25,693 nt of DNA from NCBI GenBank assembly GCA_002353205.1, contig DEJE01000023.1:1-25693 (forward strand), written 5' to 3'. The notes under the pieces were generated by a model that ran no database searches, was not told where the DNA came from, and was given only the letters and a program-made list of their open reading frames with translations. The translations under genes were made by a program, and so were the position numbers. Shown piece after piece: positions 9,083-16,449 of this stretch (the stretch's first letter is position 1; every line of letters begins with the position of its first letter). Source of the DNA: Prevotella sp. UBA2756. Lineage in GTDB: Bacteria; Bacteroidota; Bacteroidia; Bacteroidales; Bacteroidaceae.

Positions 9083-9140
9083 AAGTGTAAATATGATGAT
9101 TGATTGATAGATTCTCCCGCACCCCCCGAACATCGTAACA

Positions 9141-9164
9141 TCCCCCTCGGGGGCTTGGGGGGTC
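9141..9164. repeat. GC-rich palindromic repeat
   Basis: CCCCC-TC-GGGGG (9142-9153) is followed by CTTGGGGGGTC. It has the same layout as the copy at 44-74. It lies in the roughly 310-bp gap between the divergent glycosidase and cation-transporter genes and directly abuts heptanucleotide array D. The rest of that gap holds only the transporter promoter. Confidence 0.7.
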
Positions 9165-9214
9165 CACCTCGCACCTCTTACCTCTTACTTCTTACCACTT
9201 ACCTCGCACCTCGC
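9165..9214. repeat. Heptanucleotide repeat array D
   Basis: About seven units alternating TCGCACC, TCTTACC, TCTTACT and similar, in the gap upstream of both divergent genes. In this copy, between the GC-rich palindrome and an AT-rich promoter region, the array is not coding. Confidence 0.8.
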
Positions 9215-9344
9215 CAGCTTTCTGCTTGCAAATATACAGAAAAAAAACGAAACTTGCTTCACACCGCCATAAAAAACTGCGAAAGGTGATGACGGAAGAG
9301 AATATTCTCATGCAAAAAAGAGGCGACATTAAGGAAAAAACACT

Positions 9345-9352
9345 ACCTTTGC
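9345..9352 (+). promoter_or_regulatory. Bacteroidota -7 promoter box for the cation transporter gene
   Basis: TACCTTTG matches TAnnTTTG. It lies 39 bp before the transporter ATG, in an A-rich stretch. No convincing TTTG box was found 19-21 bp upstream. Confidence 0.5.
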
Positions 9353-9391
9353 ATCTGAAAGGCTTTCAAAACAGCCCTTCCCATTCAGCAC

Positions 9392-10411
9392 ATGACGAGA
9401 GAAAAAGAGATATATAAGGTGACACTCGTGGGCAGTGTGGGCAATGCGGCACTCGTCACATTCAAGTTCATTGCCGGCATCCTTGGCAACAGCGCGGCAA
9501 TGATTGCCGATGCCGTGCACTCTCTCTCCGACTTCGCAACAGATCTTCTGGTACTCATTTTCGTGAGCATCAGCGCCAAGCCGCAAGACTCCTCCCACGA
9601 CTATGGACACGGAAAGTTCGAAACCATCGCTACCTTCCTCATAGGGCTGGCTCTCGTGGGTGCTGCAACAGGCATCATGGTGTCGGGAGCACACAAACTC
9701 GTAGCTTGGTGGAGCGGCGAAACGCTGGAAGCACCGGGATGGATTGCTCTGTGGGCTGCTCTGATCTCAATAGCCGTCAAGGAATTGCTCTACCAGTACA
9801 CGGCGAGAAAGGCACGGCAAATACATTCTGAGGTAATGATGGCCAACGCATGGCATCACCGAAGCGACTCCCTATCATCGATAGGGGCGGCCGCTGGCAT
9901 CGGTTGCGCAATATGCTTGGGAAACAACTGGACGGTGCTCGACCCCGTGGCATCCATCGTCGTCGGAATGATGCTGCTCGCTGTGGCATACAAATTGCTC
10001 AGGCAAAGCACCGACGAACTCACCGACGGATCACTGCCCGATGAAACGGAGCGCGAGATCATGGACATCATACAGTCGTTCGGCGATGTGGAACAACCCC
10101 ACAACCTGCGCACACGACGCATCGGCAACAGGATTGCCATCGAAGCACATGTGCGGATGGACGGCAACCTGCCCTTGAAAACCGTTCACGACCGCGCCAC
10201 CGCTATCGAGCGGAAGCTGAAAGACCGCTTCGGAACAGCCACACACGTATCGCTCCACATGGAACCTTCCAAGAATAGTAACCAAATAAAACATGATCCC
10301 TATGAAGAATCTTCTTACTCTGATGCTGATGCTCACAGCTGCAACGCTGTCGGCACAGGAAGTGCCCGTCATGGAAACGGGAGGGCAACCGATGCCCAAC
10401 GAATGGATTGA
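9392..10411 (+). CDS. Cation diffusion facilitator (CDF) family metal efflux transporter
   Basis: This is an inner-membrane proton-coupled exporter of divalent metals (Zn, Fe or Mn in the family). Six transmembrane segments are expected. Metal-site motifs are in TM2 (ADAVHSLSDFATD) and TM5 (NAWHHRSDSLSS), and the cytoplasmic SHDYGHGKFE loop is typical. The cytoplasmic C-terminal domain spans about residues 205-295 and should end near HVSLHMEPSK. The remaining 45 residues or so (NSNQIKHDPYEESSYSDAD...) are an out-of-frame reading of the next gene's signal peptide, so the native stop seems to have been lost, probably by a small indel around 10270-10285. That region contains stop codons in the other frames (TAG, TAA). 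The core domain is complete, so the protein may still work. Confidence 0.88.
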   Translation: MTREKEIYKVTLVGSVGNAALVTFKFIAGILGNSAAMIADAVHSLSDFATDLLVLIFVSISAKPQDSSHDYGHGKFETIATFLIGLALVGAATGIMVSGAHKLVAWWSGETLEAPGWIALWAALISIAVKELLYQYTARKARQIHSEVMMANAWHHRSDSLSSIGAAAGIGCAICLGNNWTVLDPVASIVVGMMLLAVAYKLLRQSTDELTDGSLPDETEREIMDIIQSFGDVEQPHNLRTRRIGNRIAIEAHVRMDGNLPLKTVHDRATAIERKLKDRFGTATHVSLHMEPSKNSNQIKHDPYEESSYSDADAHSCNAVGTGSARHGNGRATDAQRMD

Positions 10412-10547
10412 CAAGCGCACCATGCACCGCGAGATAGCCGGACACGAATGGTGGGGAGCCGACGGCAAGCACATCTACTTCGACCTGCAGAAACCTCGAG
10501 GCGAGACTTTCTTCGTCGGAAAGACGAACGTCTGGCATCAGATATGA
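10293..10547 (+). pseudogene. Oligogalacturonate-lyase-like gene remnant, N-terminal and mid fragments fused
   Basis: The 84-aa frame (better start ATG at 10302, signal peptide MKNLLTLMLMLTAATLSAQ) begins like Bacteroidota oligogalacturonate lyases, which cleave pectin fragments (TGGQPMPNEWIDK). It then jumps directly to sequence that I recall from much later in that family (RTMHREIAGHEWWGADGKHI..FDLQKPRGETFFVGKTNV). About 200 or more residues of beta-propeller are missing at the join, and the frame ends abruptly as WHQI-stop. The family length is about 400 aa or more. The first 119 bases overlap the cation-transporter frame. The assignment rests on remembered family sequence and was not searched. 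The matching C-terminal end lies at 12895-12975. Confidence 0.65.
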
Positions 10548-10584
10548 TTGAAGAGCCTGCTAACCTCACGGTCGGCAGGCTCTT
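10519..10584. repeat. 66-bp direct repeat, left copy
   Basis: Identical over 66 bp to 13049-13114. It covers the last codons of the lyase remnant (KTNVWHQI-stop) and a complete hairpin. The two copies are 2,530 bp apart and enclose the blaI/blaR1-like operon. Confidence 0.95.
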
Positions 10585-10590
10585 ATTCTT
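10551..10590 (+). terminator. Rho-independent terminator after the lyase remnant
   Basis: The 10-bp arms AAGAGCCTGC (10551-10560) and GCAGGCTCTT (10575-10584) enclose a 14-nt loop and are followed by a T-rich run (ATTCTTTTATTC). It would end plus-strand transcription from the transporter/lyase remnant before the convergent blaR1-like gene. Confidence 0.75.
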
Positions 10591-10622
10591 TTATTCTATA
10601 ATTAACGAGAGTTTACTTCAAC

Positions 10623-12350
10623 TTATTTCTTCGTCTTCACCGTTATCTTCAGGTTTTTCGGGTCGCTTTTGTCAACAGAGATGCTCTCTATCTTTTTAGG
10701 ATCTAAAGCCGACTCCATTTCCTCTGCCGTCATTTCCCTGCCGTCGACCACAGCCTTGACGTTGAGAATAGAGATTTTCTTGCCGTCGGCCACAGTCTGG
10801 ACATTGAGATGTTTCTCCTGCCCGGCTCTTGAAACGTCCGAACGGTCGTTCTTTAACACAATCACCGCCGAGCGTTCCATGCCATTCTGCGCGGCCACAT
10901 GCTTCCGGTCCACCTTGAACAAGGCCGACTCCATGCCGACGTAGGCCGCTTCGATGGTGGCGCCATCGGAGACATCGATGGTAAAGTTACCATCCACGTC
11001 GGTGACAGAACCCTTCTTCGTGCCCCGAACCATGACCGTGGCTCCGATGACAGGCTGCTGCTTTTCGTCAATTACCTTGCCGTGCATTTTGAAAGGCTCG
11101 TTTCCTGAGCGGTCGAGATGGTCTTCCGTTGTCACTATCAGCACTCCGTTTTCTACAGTCCCGCCATACATCCTGACACTCTCGGCATTTTTCAGAACGT
11201 CAATACTCTTGATGCTTTCGGGCTTTATCGTAACAAGCTGCTCGTAGGGAACCTCCGAACCGTTGAAGATGACGAGCGGGTGTTTGTTGTCGCTGTCGTT
11301 TTCAGGTTTCACAAACTGAGGATTGGCAGTCGTGACATCATCGTTTTCTTTCGTCGCAGTGACATCTTCCTGCTCTACAAGGACTTGTCTCTTGTCCTTA
11401 TCCTTATGTTTGTCTGCTGTGGTTATAGATTTGGGAATCGATCGTTTGAATGATTCTTTTCCAACCAGAAGTCGATAGTCGGTGACCGTTCGGGCACTGA
11501 CAGCCAGCGAGACGGCTACCAAAGGGACGATATAGGCTGCACGCAGGCACTGCCATCGTCCGGGTTTCTTTCTTAGAATCATCATCATTCGTTTTTTAAG
11601 AGTACTGTTGCTGATGCCGTTGGCAAGGACACAGGCCTGCATACCCGTTGCTTTCCGCATCAGCAGTTCGACATATTGGCTCGCGTCCGAGCCCGAAGAG
11701 AGGACGGATGCATCGGCTTCAAACTCGTGGACGGTGCGCAAGTCGCGACGCAAGAGCCACACCACGGGATTGAACCACTGCAGAGCCGACAGGCATTCCA
11801 CGAAGACAATGTCCCAACTGTGGTGCAGACGGACATGTCCGCGTTCGTGAGCGATGACCAAAGGGTTGCATTCCTCGTAGTCAACAGGATTGAGCACGAT
11901 GGTACGCATCCACGAAAACGGAGCCACGGGCTGGTCGACAACAGCCAGTGTCACGCCGTCATCCAGTTGATGCCGCTCACTTCTGACAATGATCCGGCGC
12001 AATTGCCGGTAGATGAATACGATGTAAAGCAGACGGACAACCATTCCCGTCAGCAACACACAGGCGACAAAGTGCAACAGCTTGTCATGCCACTGCGCTG
12101 CGGCGTCGGCAACGGGCATGCCTGCGGCCGGCAGCGGTACGGCTTCGACGGCAGGGACGGCATCGAGCCACACCGTTTCGTGCAGCGTGATGACGCAGAA
12201 AGGCAACAACAGCGACAACACCGACGTCAGCAATAGCACACAACGGGAGAGCCAAGCCGTCACCCGGTCGGCCACTAACAGCCGATAGAGACAGTAGAAC
12301 GCGGCCATTGAGACAGCCACCTTCAGTTCGTACGTCAGGAATGCATCCAT
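10623..12350 (-). CDS. BlaR1-like M56 membrane metallopeptidase with plug-like and carboxypeptidase-regulatory-like domains
   Basis: This is a predicted membrane-embedded zinc protease that senses an external signal and inactivates the BlaI repressor. Hydrophobic segments lie at about residues 8-26, 33-57, 90-113 and 270-288. The gluzincin motif is HERGH (168-172), with further acidic residues in VHEFEAD (207-213). In classical BlaR1 the external part is a penicillin-binding domain. Here residues about 360-410 resemble a TonB-receptor plug piece (IKSIDVLKNAESVRMYGG), about 423-480 are a carboxypeptidase-regulatory-like fold (VIDEKQQPVIGATVMVRGT, DVDGNFTIDV), and the end has a repeat of the plug-like theme (DPKKIESISVDKSD). 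The signal is therefore probably not a beta-lactam. The ATG overlaps the blaI stop (ATGA), indicating translational coupling. Confidence 0.87.
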   Translation of the reverse strand: MDAFLTYELKVAVSMAAFYCLYRLLVADRVTAWLSRCVLLLTSVLSLLLPFCVITLHETVWLDAVPAVEAVPLPAAGMPVADAAAQWHDKLLHFVACVLLTGMVVRLLYIVFIYRQLRRIIVRSERHQLDDGVTLAVVDQPVAPFSWMRTIVLNPVDYEECNPLVIAHERGHVRLHHSWDIVFVECLSALQWFNPVVWLLRRDLRTVHEFEADASVLSSGSDASQYVELLMRKATGMQACVLANGISNSTLKKRMMMILRKKPGRWQCLRAAYIVPLVAVSLAVSARTVTDYRLLVGKESFKRSIPKSITTADKHKDKDKRQVLVEQEDVTATKENDDVTTANPQFVKPENDSDNKHPLVIFNGSEVPYEQLVTIKPESIKSIDVLKNAESVRMYGGTVENGVLIVTTEDHLDRSGNEPFKMHGKVIDEKQQPVIGATVMVRGTKKGSVTDVDGNFTIDVSDGATIEAAYVGMESALFKVDRKHVAAQNGMERSAVIVLKNDRSDVSRAGQEKHLNVQTVADGKKISILNVKAVVDGREMTAEEMESALDPKKIESISVDKSDPKNLKITVKTKK

Positions 12351-12730
12351 CAGGCTTGGTCTTTGTTTTTCAGAATCGAAAGTATCTCGTCTATTTCTTC
12401 GGTACTCAACTGTTCTTCTTTGGCGAAAAACGATACCAGCGAGGCAAACGAACCGCCAAAGAACGTGTTCTTCACCTCTCTCATGTACGTACGTGTGTAG
12501 TCATCCCAACTCACCGCAGCTCGGAACAACTGCGCCTTTCCGTTTCGTTCGGAAGTAACAAAACCCTTCTCTTTCAGTATCTTCAGGAACGTCAACAGCG
12601 TGGTCAACGCCGGCTTGGGCTCCGGAAAGTGCTCCATCAGCTCAGATGAGTAGCCTTCCGCACCAGGCAACGACCACAAAGTCTTCATCACTTGCATTTC
12701 TGCCTTCGTCAATTGCTTCTTGTCTTTCAT
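12350..12730 (-). CDS. BlaI/MecI family transcriptional repressor
   Basis: This is a winged-helix dimeric repressor, 126 aa, the usual family length. The N-terminal DNA-binding half reads LTKAEMQVMKTLWSLPGAEGYSSELMEHF, then ALTTLLTFLKILKEKGFVTSERNGKAQLF, with the recognition helix around residues 40-55. The C-terminal helices (about 85-126) carry dimerisation and the site normally cut after BlaR1 activation. It is the first gene of the operon, and its stop overlaps the blaR1-like start. Two perfect-arm dyads upstream (12732-12747 and 12765-12780) are the expected operators, so the operon should be autoregulated. No beta-lactamase gene is adjacent. Confidence 0.93.
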   Translation of the reverse strand: MKDKKQLTKAEMQVMKTLWSLPGAEGYSSELMEHFPEPKPALTTLLTFLKILKEKGFVTSERNGKAQLFRAAVSWDDYTRTYMREVKNTFFGGSFASLVSFFAKEEQLSTEEIDEILSILKNKDQA

Positions 12731-12731
12731 G

Positions 12732-12747
12732 TTCTAAAACTTTAGAA
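12732..12747 (-). promoter_or_regulatory. BlaI operator dyad O1, over the 5' untranslated region
   Basis: TTCTAAA-AC-TTTAGAA: 7-bp perfect inverted arms starting one base upstream of the repressor ATG. Identical in sequence to O2, with centres 33 bp apart. Confidence 0.85.
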
Positions 12748-12756
12748 TTACGCCTG

Positions 12757-12788
12757 CAAAGATATTCTAAAACTTTAGAACAACCAAA
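12757..12788 (-). promoter_or_regulatory. blaI-blaR1 promoter with operator O2 in its spacer
   Basis: On the minus strand the -33 box TTTG is at 12785-12788 and the -7 box TATCTTTG at 12757-12764, separated by 20 bp, which is the standard Bacteroidota spacing. The second dyad TTCTAAA-AC-TTTAGAA occupies 12765-12780, almost the whole spacer. Repressor bound there would block RNA polymerase directly. Confidence 0.85.
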
Positions 12789-12867
12789 TTCCCGTTCCAT
12801 AATTTAACAAGGATTCACATTCTACGTCCTTGTACTGGTACATTTCTCTTTGTAAGACCACACTGCG

Positions 12868-12904
12868 ACTGCCGTCAGCCGTCGCACAGCAGCAAACTTC
12901 TCGC
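12868..12904 (+). repeat. 37-bp dispersed repeat, copy 1
   Basis: Identical to 17945-17981 over 37 bp; with one mismatch the match extends to 42 bp. The flanks differ on both sides: here it runs into the lyase C-terminal fragment, there it follows the truncated mutS2 5' end. The 12781-12868 stretch before it holds nothing recognisable. Confidence 0.9.
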
Positions 12905-12975
12905 CCGACCAGCACTGGATCATCTTCCGCGCCAACTTTGAAGGCGTTGAGAACGTCTATGCCGTCGAACTGTAG
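12895..12975 (+). pseudogene. C-terminal fragment of an oligogalacturonate-lyase-like gene
   Basis: An open stretch of 26 codons and a TAG encodes NFSPDQHWIIFRANFEG followed by VENVYAVEL and stop. This matches, from memory, the extreme C-terminus of Bacteroidota oligogalacturonate lyases. There is no start codon or upstream homology: the sequence before 12895 belongs to the 37-bp repeat. The fragment faces plus, as does the N-terminal remnant at 10293, with the whole blaI/blaR1-like block between them. Confidence 0.6.
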
Positions 12976-13048
12976 CCCTTTGCCGGCGACACGACAAACC
13001 ATCGCTGCTATGTTCAGACTGCTCATGACCGTCTGCTATTGAACTTCA

Positions 13049-13114
13049 GAAAGACGAACGTCTGGCATCAGATATGATTGAAGAGCCTGCTAACCTCACG
13101 GTCGGCAGGCTCTT
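13049..13114. repeat. 66-bp direct repeat, right copy, with hairpin
   Basis: Second identical copy of 10519-10584, including the 10-bp stem hairpin at 13081-13114. It lies 4 bp past the stop of the minus-strand BspA-like gene. On the plus strand only CTTTG follows the stem, so the U-tract is weaker here. Confidence 0.95.
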
Positions 13115-13118
13115 TGCG

Positions 13119-16100
13119 TCACTTCACCACAACTTTCCGTCCGCCTACAATATAGATGCCGGGGCGCAGCAAACGGCTCAGGTCGGCTGAAGCGGGAGCC
13201 TGCATGACTATTTTTCCGTCGAGCGAATAGACGGTCTGTGCGCCCTTTGCGACATCTGTGTCCACTTCTTGGACGCCTGTAGCGATGCCTGTACTCTCGA
13301 AGATGGCGGTCAGCACGATGTCACGGGAGGGCATAGCGTCGGGCAATGATTCCTTCCAACCCTTGAACACGTAGCCTTCCAGCTCGGGTACCTTGTCGAA
13401 GAGAACGCCAGACGGTGCGTAGCCCAGCAGTTTCACGTCAACTGCGGCAGGCGCGGCAGCACGCATGGCAGCCGCAAAGCGCTTGGCAGGAGCCGTTTCC
13501 TCCTCCTCGATGACGTAGGACACGCGGTAGGCGTTGTACTGCAGTTCGTCGTTCTGGTCAGTGTATTCCACGATGTTGCGGAATTCTTTCCATGGGTAGA
13601 ACTTCTCATAGAGTTCTTTTGAGCCTTCGGGCACATAGAGGTCAACGTTGGCGATGGTCTCGGCGTCGAATACCGACTCGGTAAACGCAAGGTTCTGCAT
13701 ACCTTCACTGTTGAAATTCTTGTGACAGATCTTGATGTTCTGTAGTCCCGGCGCGTTGAAGCTGCCCGGCTGAAGCTCGTGGATGTTGTCGGGAATGAGG
13801 AATGTCTCGATGCCGCTGCCCATGAAGCAGCCACCCGCCAGCAAACTAACACCGCGCGGAATGTTCACTTTCTTCAGACTGGTGCAGTTGCCGAAGACGT
13901 AGGAGCAGTAGCCGTATTCCGTATCGCAACCCAGGTCGGTGACGGTCTCGGGCAAGGTGAGTTCGGTCAGACTGGTGCAGTTAGCGAAGCTGGCCGCTCC
14001 GAGCATCTTGATGTCGTCGGCAAGCGTCACCGTCTGTAGTTTCGTGCATCCGTTGAAGGCACCGGTCTCAATCTTCTCGATGGTGCCGGGCAGGCTGATG
14101 GAAGTAATCTGGCAATCCTGGAAGGCTCCGTCGGTAGTGCGGATGCTGTTGTCGGCAACGGCAATGAGGGACGTCGGGGCCACCATGGCGCTGACGGTGT
14201 ACTCTTTCTCCTCACCACGCACGCGGCGGCCTTCGTCGTTGACTGTCTCCCTGGCATACGAAACCTTCTCTGGAACCACCACGTCGCCTTCGAGTCCAAT
14301 GTCCTGGCGGGCAATAGTTGCCGTGCAGAGTGTCTCTTCGCCTGCACTCTCCTCTTTCAGTATATAGCGGAGATCGCCTATACGTGCGTAAGTCTCCGTC
14401 GGCTCGAAACGGTGCTGGGCTGAGGCATCCTCCACTTCAAGCAACACCAAGACTGGAATCTGGTTGCCTTCATATCCGCCACAAGTGATGGTGTGCTCTC
14501 CGGCTGCTACCAGTCGGTCGTAGCGTCGGTAGGAGTAGGTGCCGCGCTGGTCGTCGCCCATGTCGTTGTAGTCGATTTCTTTGCCGTCGATTTTCACCTT
14601 GCTGCTGTTGCAAGACGACAGGTAGATGTAGACCCACGAATAATCAGTGGCGGTGGTGAAACTGATTTCTGTGTCGTTATCGACAGCCAGCCCGTAAGTA
14701 CCGTCTGACCAGTCGTGACGCGCAAACGCAACAGTTCCCTCAACATCGAAGGCGTCGGAAGGAGCGGAGAGCAGTTCGCCGTCGAGCTTCAGGAAAGAGC
14801 AGCCAGCGTCGGTGACACTGCGGAAATAGCGCCAGGGATAATACTCACGGTAGACCTGTGCGCTGCCGAGGGGTACGATAAGGTCGGCGCCAGACAAGCG
14901 TGCGGCCGTTTGGTCCACTTCCATATCGTGCCCGAAGATGACAGAGCTGACATCGTTGCCGTCTACACGGAGCGTCGTCATGTCCTCTACGTTCAGGATG
15001 AGTTTCTTCAGCAAAGGAAGTTCCAGTGCCTGATAGCCTATGTTGACACAGGAAGAGGGGATGGTGAGCGTCTCTATGCCTGAGCCGAGGAAGCACTCGC
15101 CACCAATGGTTGTCACACCTTCGGGGATATGGATGGCCTTCAGGTTGATGCATTCGGCGAAACAACCGTCGGAGATCTCCTCCGTTCCCTCGGGAATTGA
15201 CACCTCGGTCAGCCCCGAACACTTGCGGAAAGCACACCACCCCGTCTTTTTCAGACCTGCGGGCAGCACGACTTTCTCCAGTTGCTCAGCGCGGTAGAAA
15301 GCGAACTTGCCTATCTCGGTAATCGATGAGGGCAGCGTCACCTGCGTCACTCCTGTGTCGGTGAACGCGCCGCGATAGGAATAGAAGTCATCGTTCATGT
15401 GGGAACCATAATACCAATAGGTGTCCTGAATGGCCGTCACGGGATAGCTGGTGCCGTTGTAAGCCACGGAGCCGGGAATGTTGACTACGCCTTCGAGCGT
15501 GGTGGGCTGTATGTCTATGATGGCCTCGCCGTCGATGATGAGGTAACGGATGCCGTCGATGGTGACACGGAAGCGGTCGGGCGTGATGGTTGCGCCTGCC
15601 TCACCATAGGGACTGATGCTCTTGAAGTCCATCCAAGGGTAGTAGGCACTGTAGATGCCTTCGCTGCCGACGGGAACCTGAAGGTCTATCTTCGTCATAT
15701 TGCCGAAGGCAGTCACGTCGCAGGCAATGTCGCGCACGTCGCACACTGCTGTCTTCACCGCTGTCAGCAATTCATTGGCCAGGGCATGCTCACCGATTCG
15801 CGAGATAGAAGCCGGTATTTCGATGCTCTCGATGGCTGTGTTGCAGAACAGGCCGTCAGGTAGTTCGGTTACCTGAGAGGGGATGTTCACTGTCTTCAGG
15901 CTTGCACATCCTCCGAAAACGTTCGACACGGGGCCATATTCGCTGTTGCTCCAAAGGTACTTGACACTTTCGGGCAGCGTGATGGCGGTCAGGCTGGTGC
16001 AGTTCTTGAAGGCTGCTGCTTCGATGCGCTCGATGGTTGAGGGTAGCGTGACGGCAGCCAGCTTTTGGCATCCGCAGAAAGCCCCGGCGCTGACGCTGGT

Positions 16101-16412
16101 GATGGAGGCAGGCAGCTGAACCGACGTGATGTTGCAATCCTGGAAAGCACCGCCTTCAACATCGACAGTACCGCCAGCGACTGCTACCAGATGAGTCGGC
16201 TGGATCAGCTCCGTGACAGCATAGGCCTTATTACTAAACTCGATGGAGGCAGGAACGACAATGTCGCCTGCAAGGTTCTTGTCCTGACGAGCCACGATGG
16301 CGTGGTCGCCTTTCACTTCGTAGATAATGCCGTTGACTGTGGTCATCGTCTGAGCCATGCCGTTAAGGCACGCCATGACCGACAGCACCAAAATAAGGTA
16401 GATTCTTTTCAT
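13119..16412 (-). CDS. BspA-type leucine-rich-repeat surface protein with C-terminal sorting-like tail
   Basis: This is a large exported protein, 1,097 aa, with signal peptide MKRIYLILVLSVMACLNGMAQ. Blocks of LRR_5/BspA repeats, of the type SLTAITLPESVKYL or CTKLQTVTLADDIKML, occupy about residues 85-245, 345-520 and 760-930. The first and third blocks share the same order of motifs (GDIVVPASIEFS..AFQDCNITSVQLP against GDVVVPEKVSYA..AFQDCQITSISLP), so the gene has an internal duplication. Between them, residues about 560-680 look like a beta-sandwich (SWVYIYLSSCNSSKVKIDG). Near 1010-1050 is a Listeria-Bacteroides-type repeat (GYVFKGWKESLPDAMPSRD). The end (YSLDGKIVMQ..LRPGIYIVGGRKVVVK) resembles a type IX secretion sorting tail. 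Family members act in adhesion; the role here is inferred. Confidence 0.88.
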   Translation of the reverse strand: MKRIYLILVLSVMACLNGMAQTMTTVNGIIYEVKGDHAIVARQDKNLAGDIVVPASIEFSNKAYAVTELIQPTHLVAVAGGTVDVEGGAFQDCNITSVQLPASITSVSAGAFCGCQKLAAVTLPSTIERIEAAAFKNCTSLTAITLPESVKYLWSNSEYGPVSNVFGGCASLKTVNIPSQVTELPDGLFCNTAIESIEIPASISRIGEHALANELLTAVKTAVCDVRDIACDVTAFGNMTKIDLQVPVGSEGIYSAYYPWMDFKSISPYGEAGATITPDRFRVTIDGIRYLIIDGEAIIDIQPTTLEGVVNIPGSVAYNGTSYPVTAIQDTYWYYGSHMNDDFYSYRGAFTDTGVTQVTLPSSITEIGKFAFYRAEQLEKVVLPAGLKKTGWCAFRKCSGLTEVSIPEGTEEISDGCFAECINLKAIHIPEGVTTIGGECFLGSGIETLTIPSSCVNIGYQALELPLLKKLILNVEDMTTLRVDGNDVSSVIFGHDMEVDQTAARLSGADLIVPLGSAQVYREYYPWRYFRSVTDAGCSFLKLDGELLSAPSDAFDVEGTVAFARHDWSDGTYGLAVDNDTEISFTTATDYSWVYIYLSSCNSSKVKIDGKEIDYNDMGDDQRGTYSYRRYDRLVAAGEHTITCGGYEGNQIPVLVLLEVEDASAQHRFEPTETYARIGDLRYILKEESAGEETLCTATIARQDIGLEGDVVVPEKVSYARETVNDEGRRVRGEEKEYTVSAMVAPTSLIAVADNSIRTTDGAFQDCQITSISLPGTIEKIETGAFNGCTKLQTVTLADDIKMLGAASFANCTSLTELTLPETVTDLGCDTEYGYCSYVFGNCTSLKKVNIPRGVSLLAGGCFMGSGIETFLIPDNIHELQPGSFNAPGLQNIKICHKNFNSEGMQNLAFTESVFDAETIANVDLYVPEGSKELYEKFYPWKEFRNIVEYTDQNDELQYNAYRVSYVIEEEETAPAKRFAAAMRAAAPAAVDVKLLGYAPSGVLFDKVPELEGYVFKGWKESLPDAMPSRDIVLTAIFESTGIATGVQEVDTDVAKGAQTVYSLDGKIVMQAPASADLSRLLRPGIYIVGGRKVVVK

Positions 16413-16441
16413 ATTGATATGGTTTTATTTGTATTTGACTG

Positions 16442-16449
16442 CAAAAGTA
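16442..16449 (-). promoter_or_regulatory. -7 promoter box of the BspA-like gene
   Basis: TACTTTTG on the minus strand, 29 bp before the ATG. A weak TTTCG-like -33 element may lie near 16470. Confidence 0.5.

Noticed and set aside
7808..9103. 431-aa plus-strand frame opposite the glycosidase gene
   Set aside because: It shows no domain or signal and runs through the heptanucleotide arrays; the minus strand has the catalytic motifs QVENE and VPESR.
12775..13026. 83-aa minus-strand frame upstream of blaI
   Set aside because: It covers the promoter edge, the 37-bp repeat and the antisense of the lyase fragment; no family resemblance.
10519..13114. Insertion sequence or transposon with the 66-bp repeats as ends
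   Set aside because: The repeats are direct, contain coding and terminator sequence, and no transposase lies between them; a target-site duplication of 66 bp would be far too long.
15715..15760. Another heptanucleotide array inside the BspA-like gene (CDVRDIACDV)
   Set aside because: Only two or three loose matches without regular spacing; probably chance.
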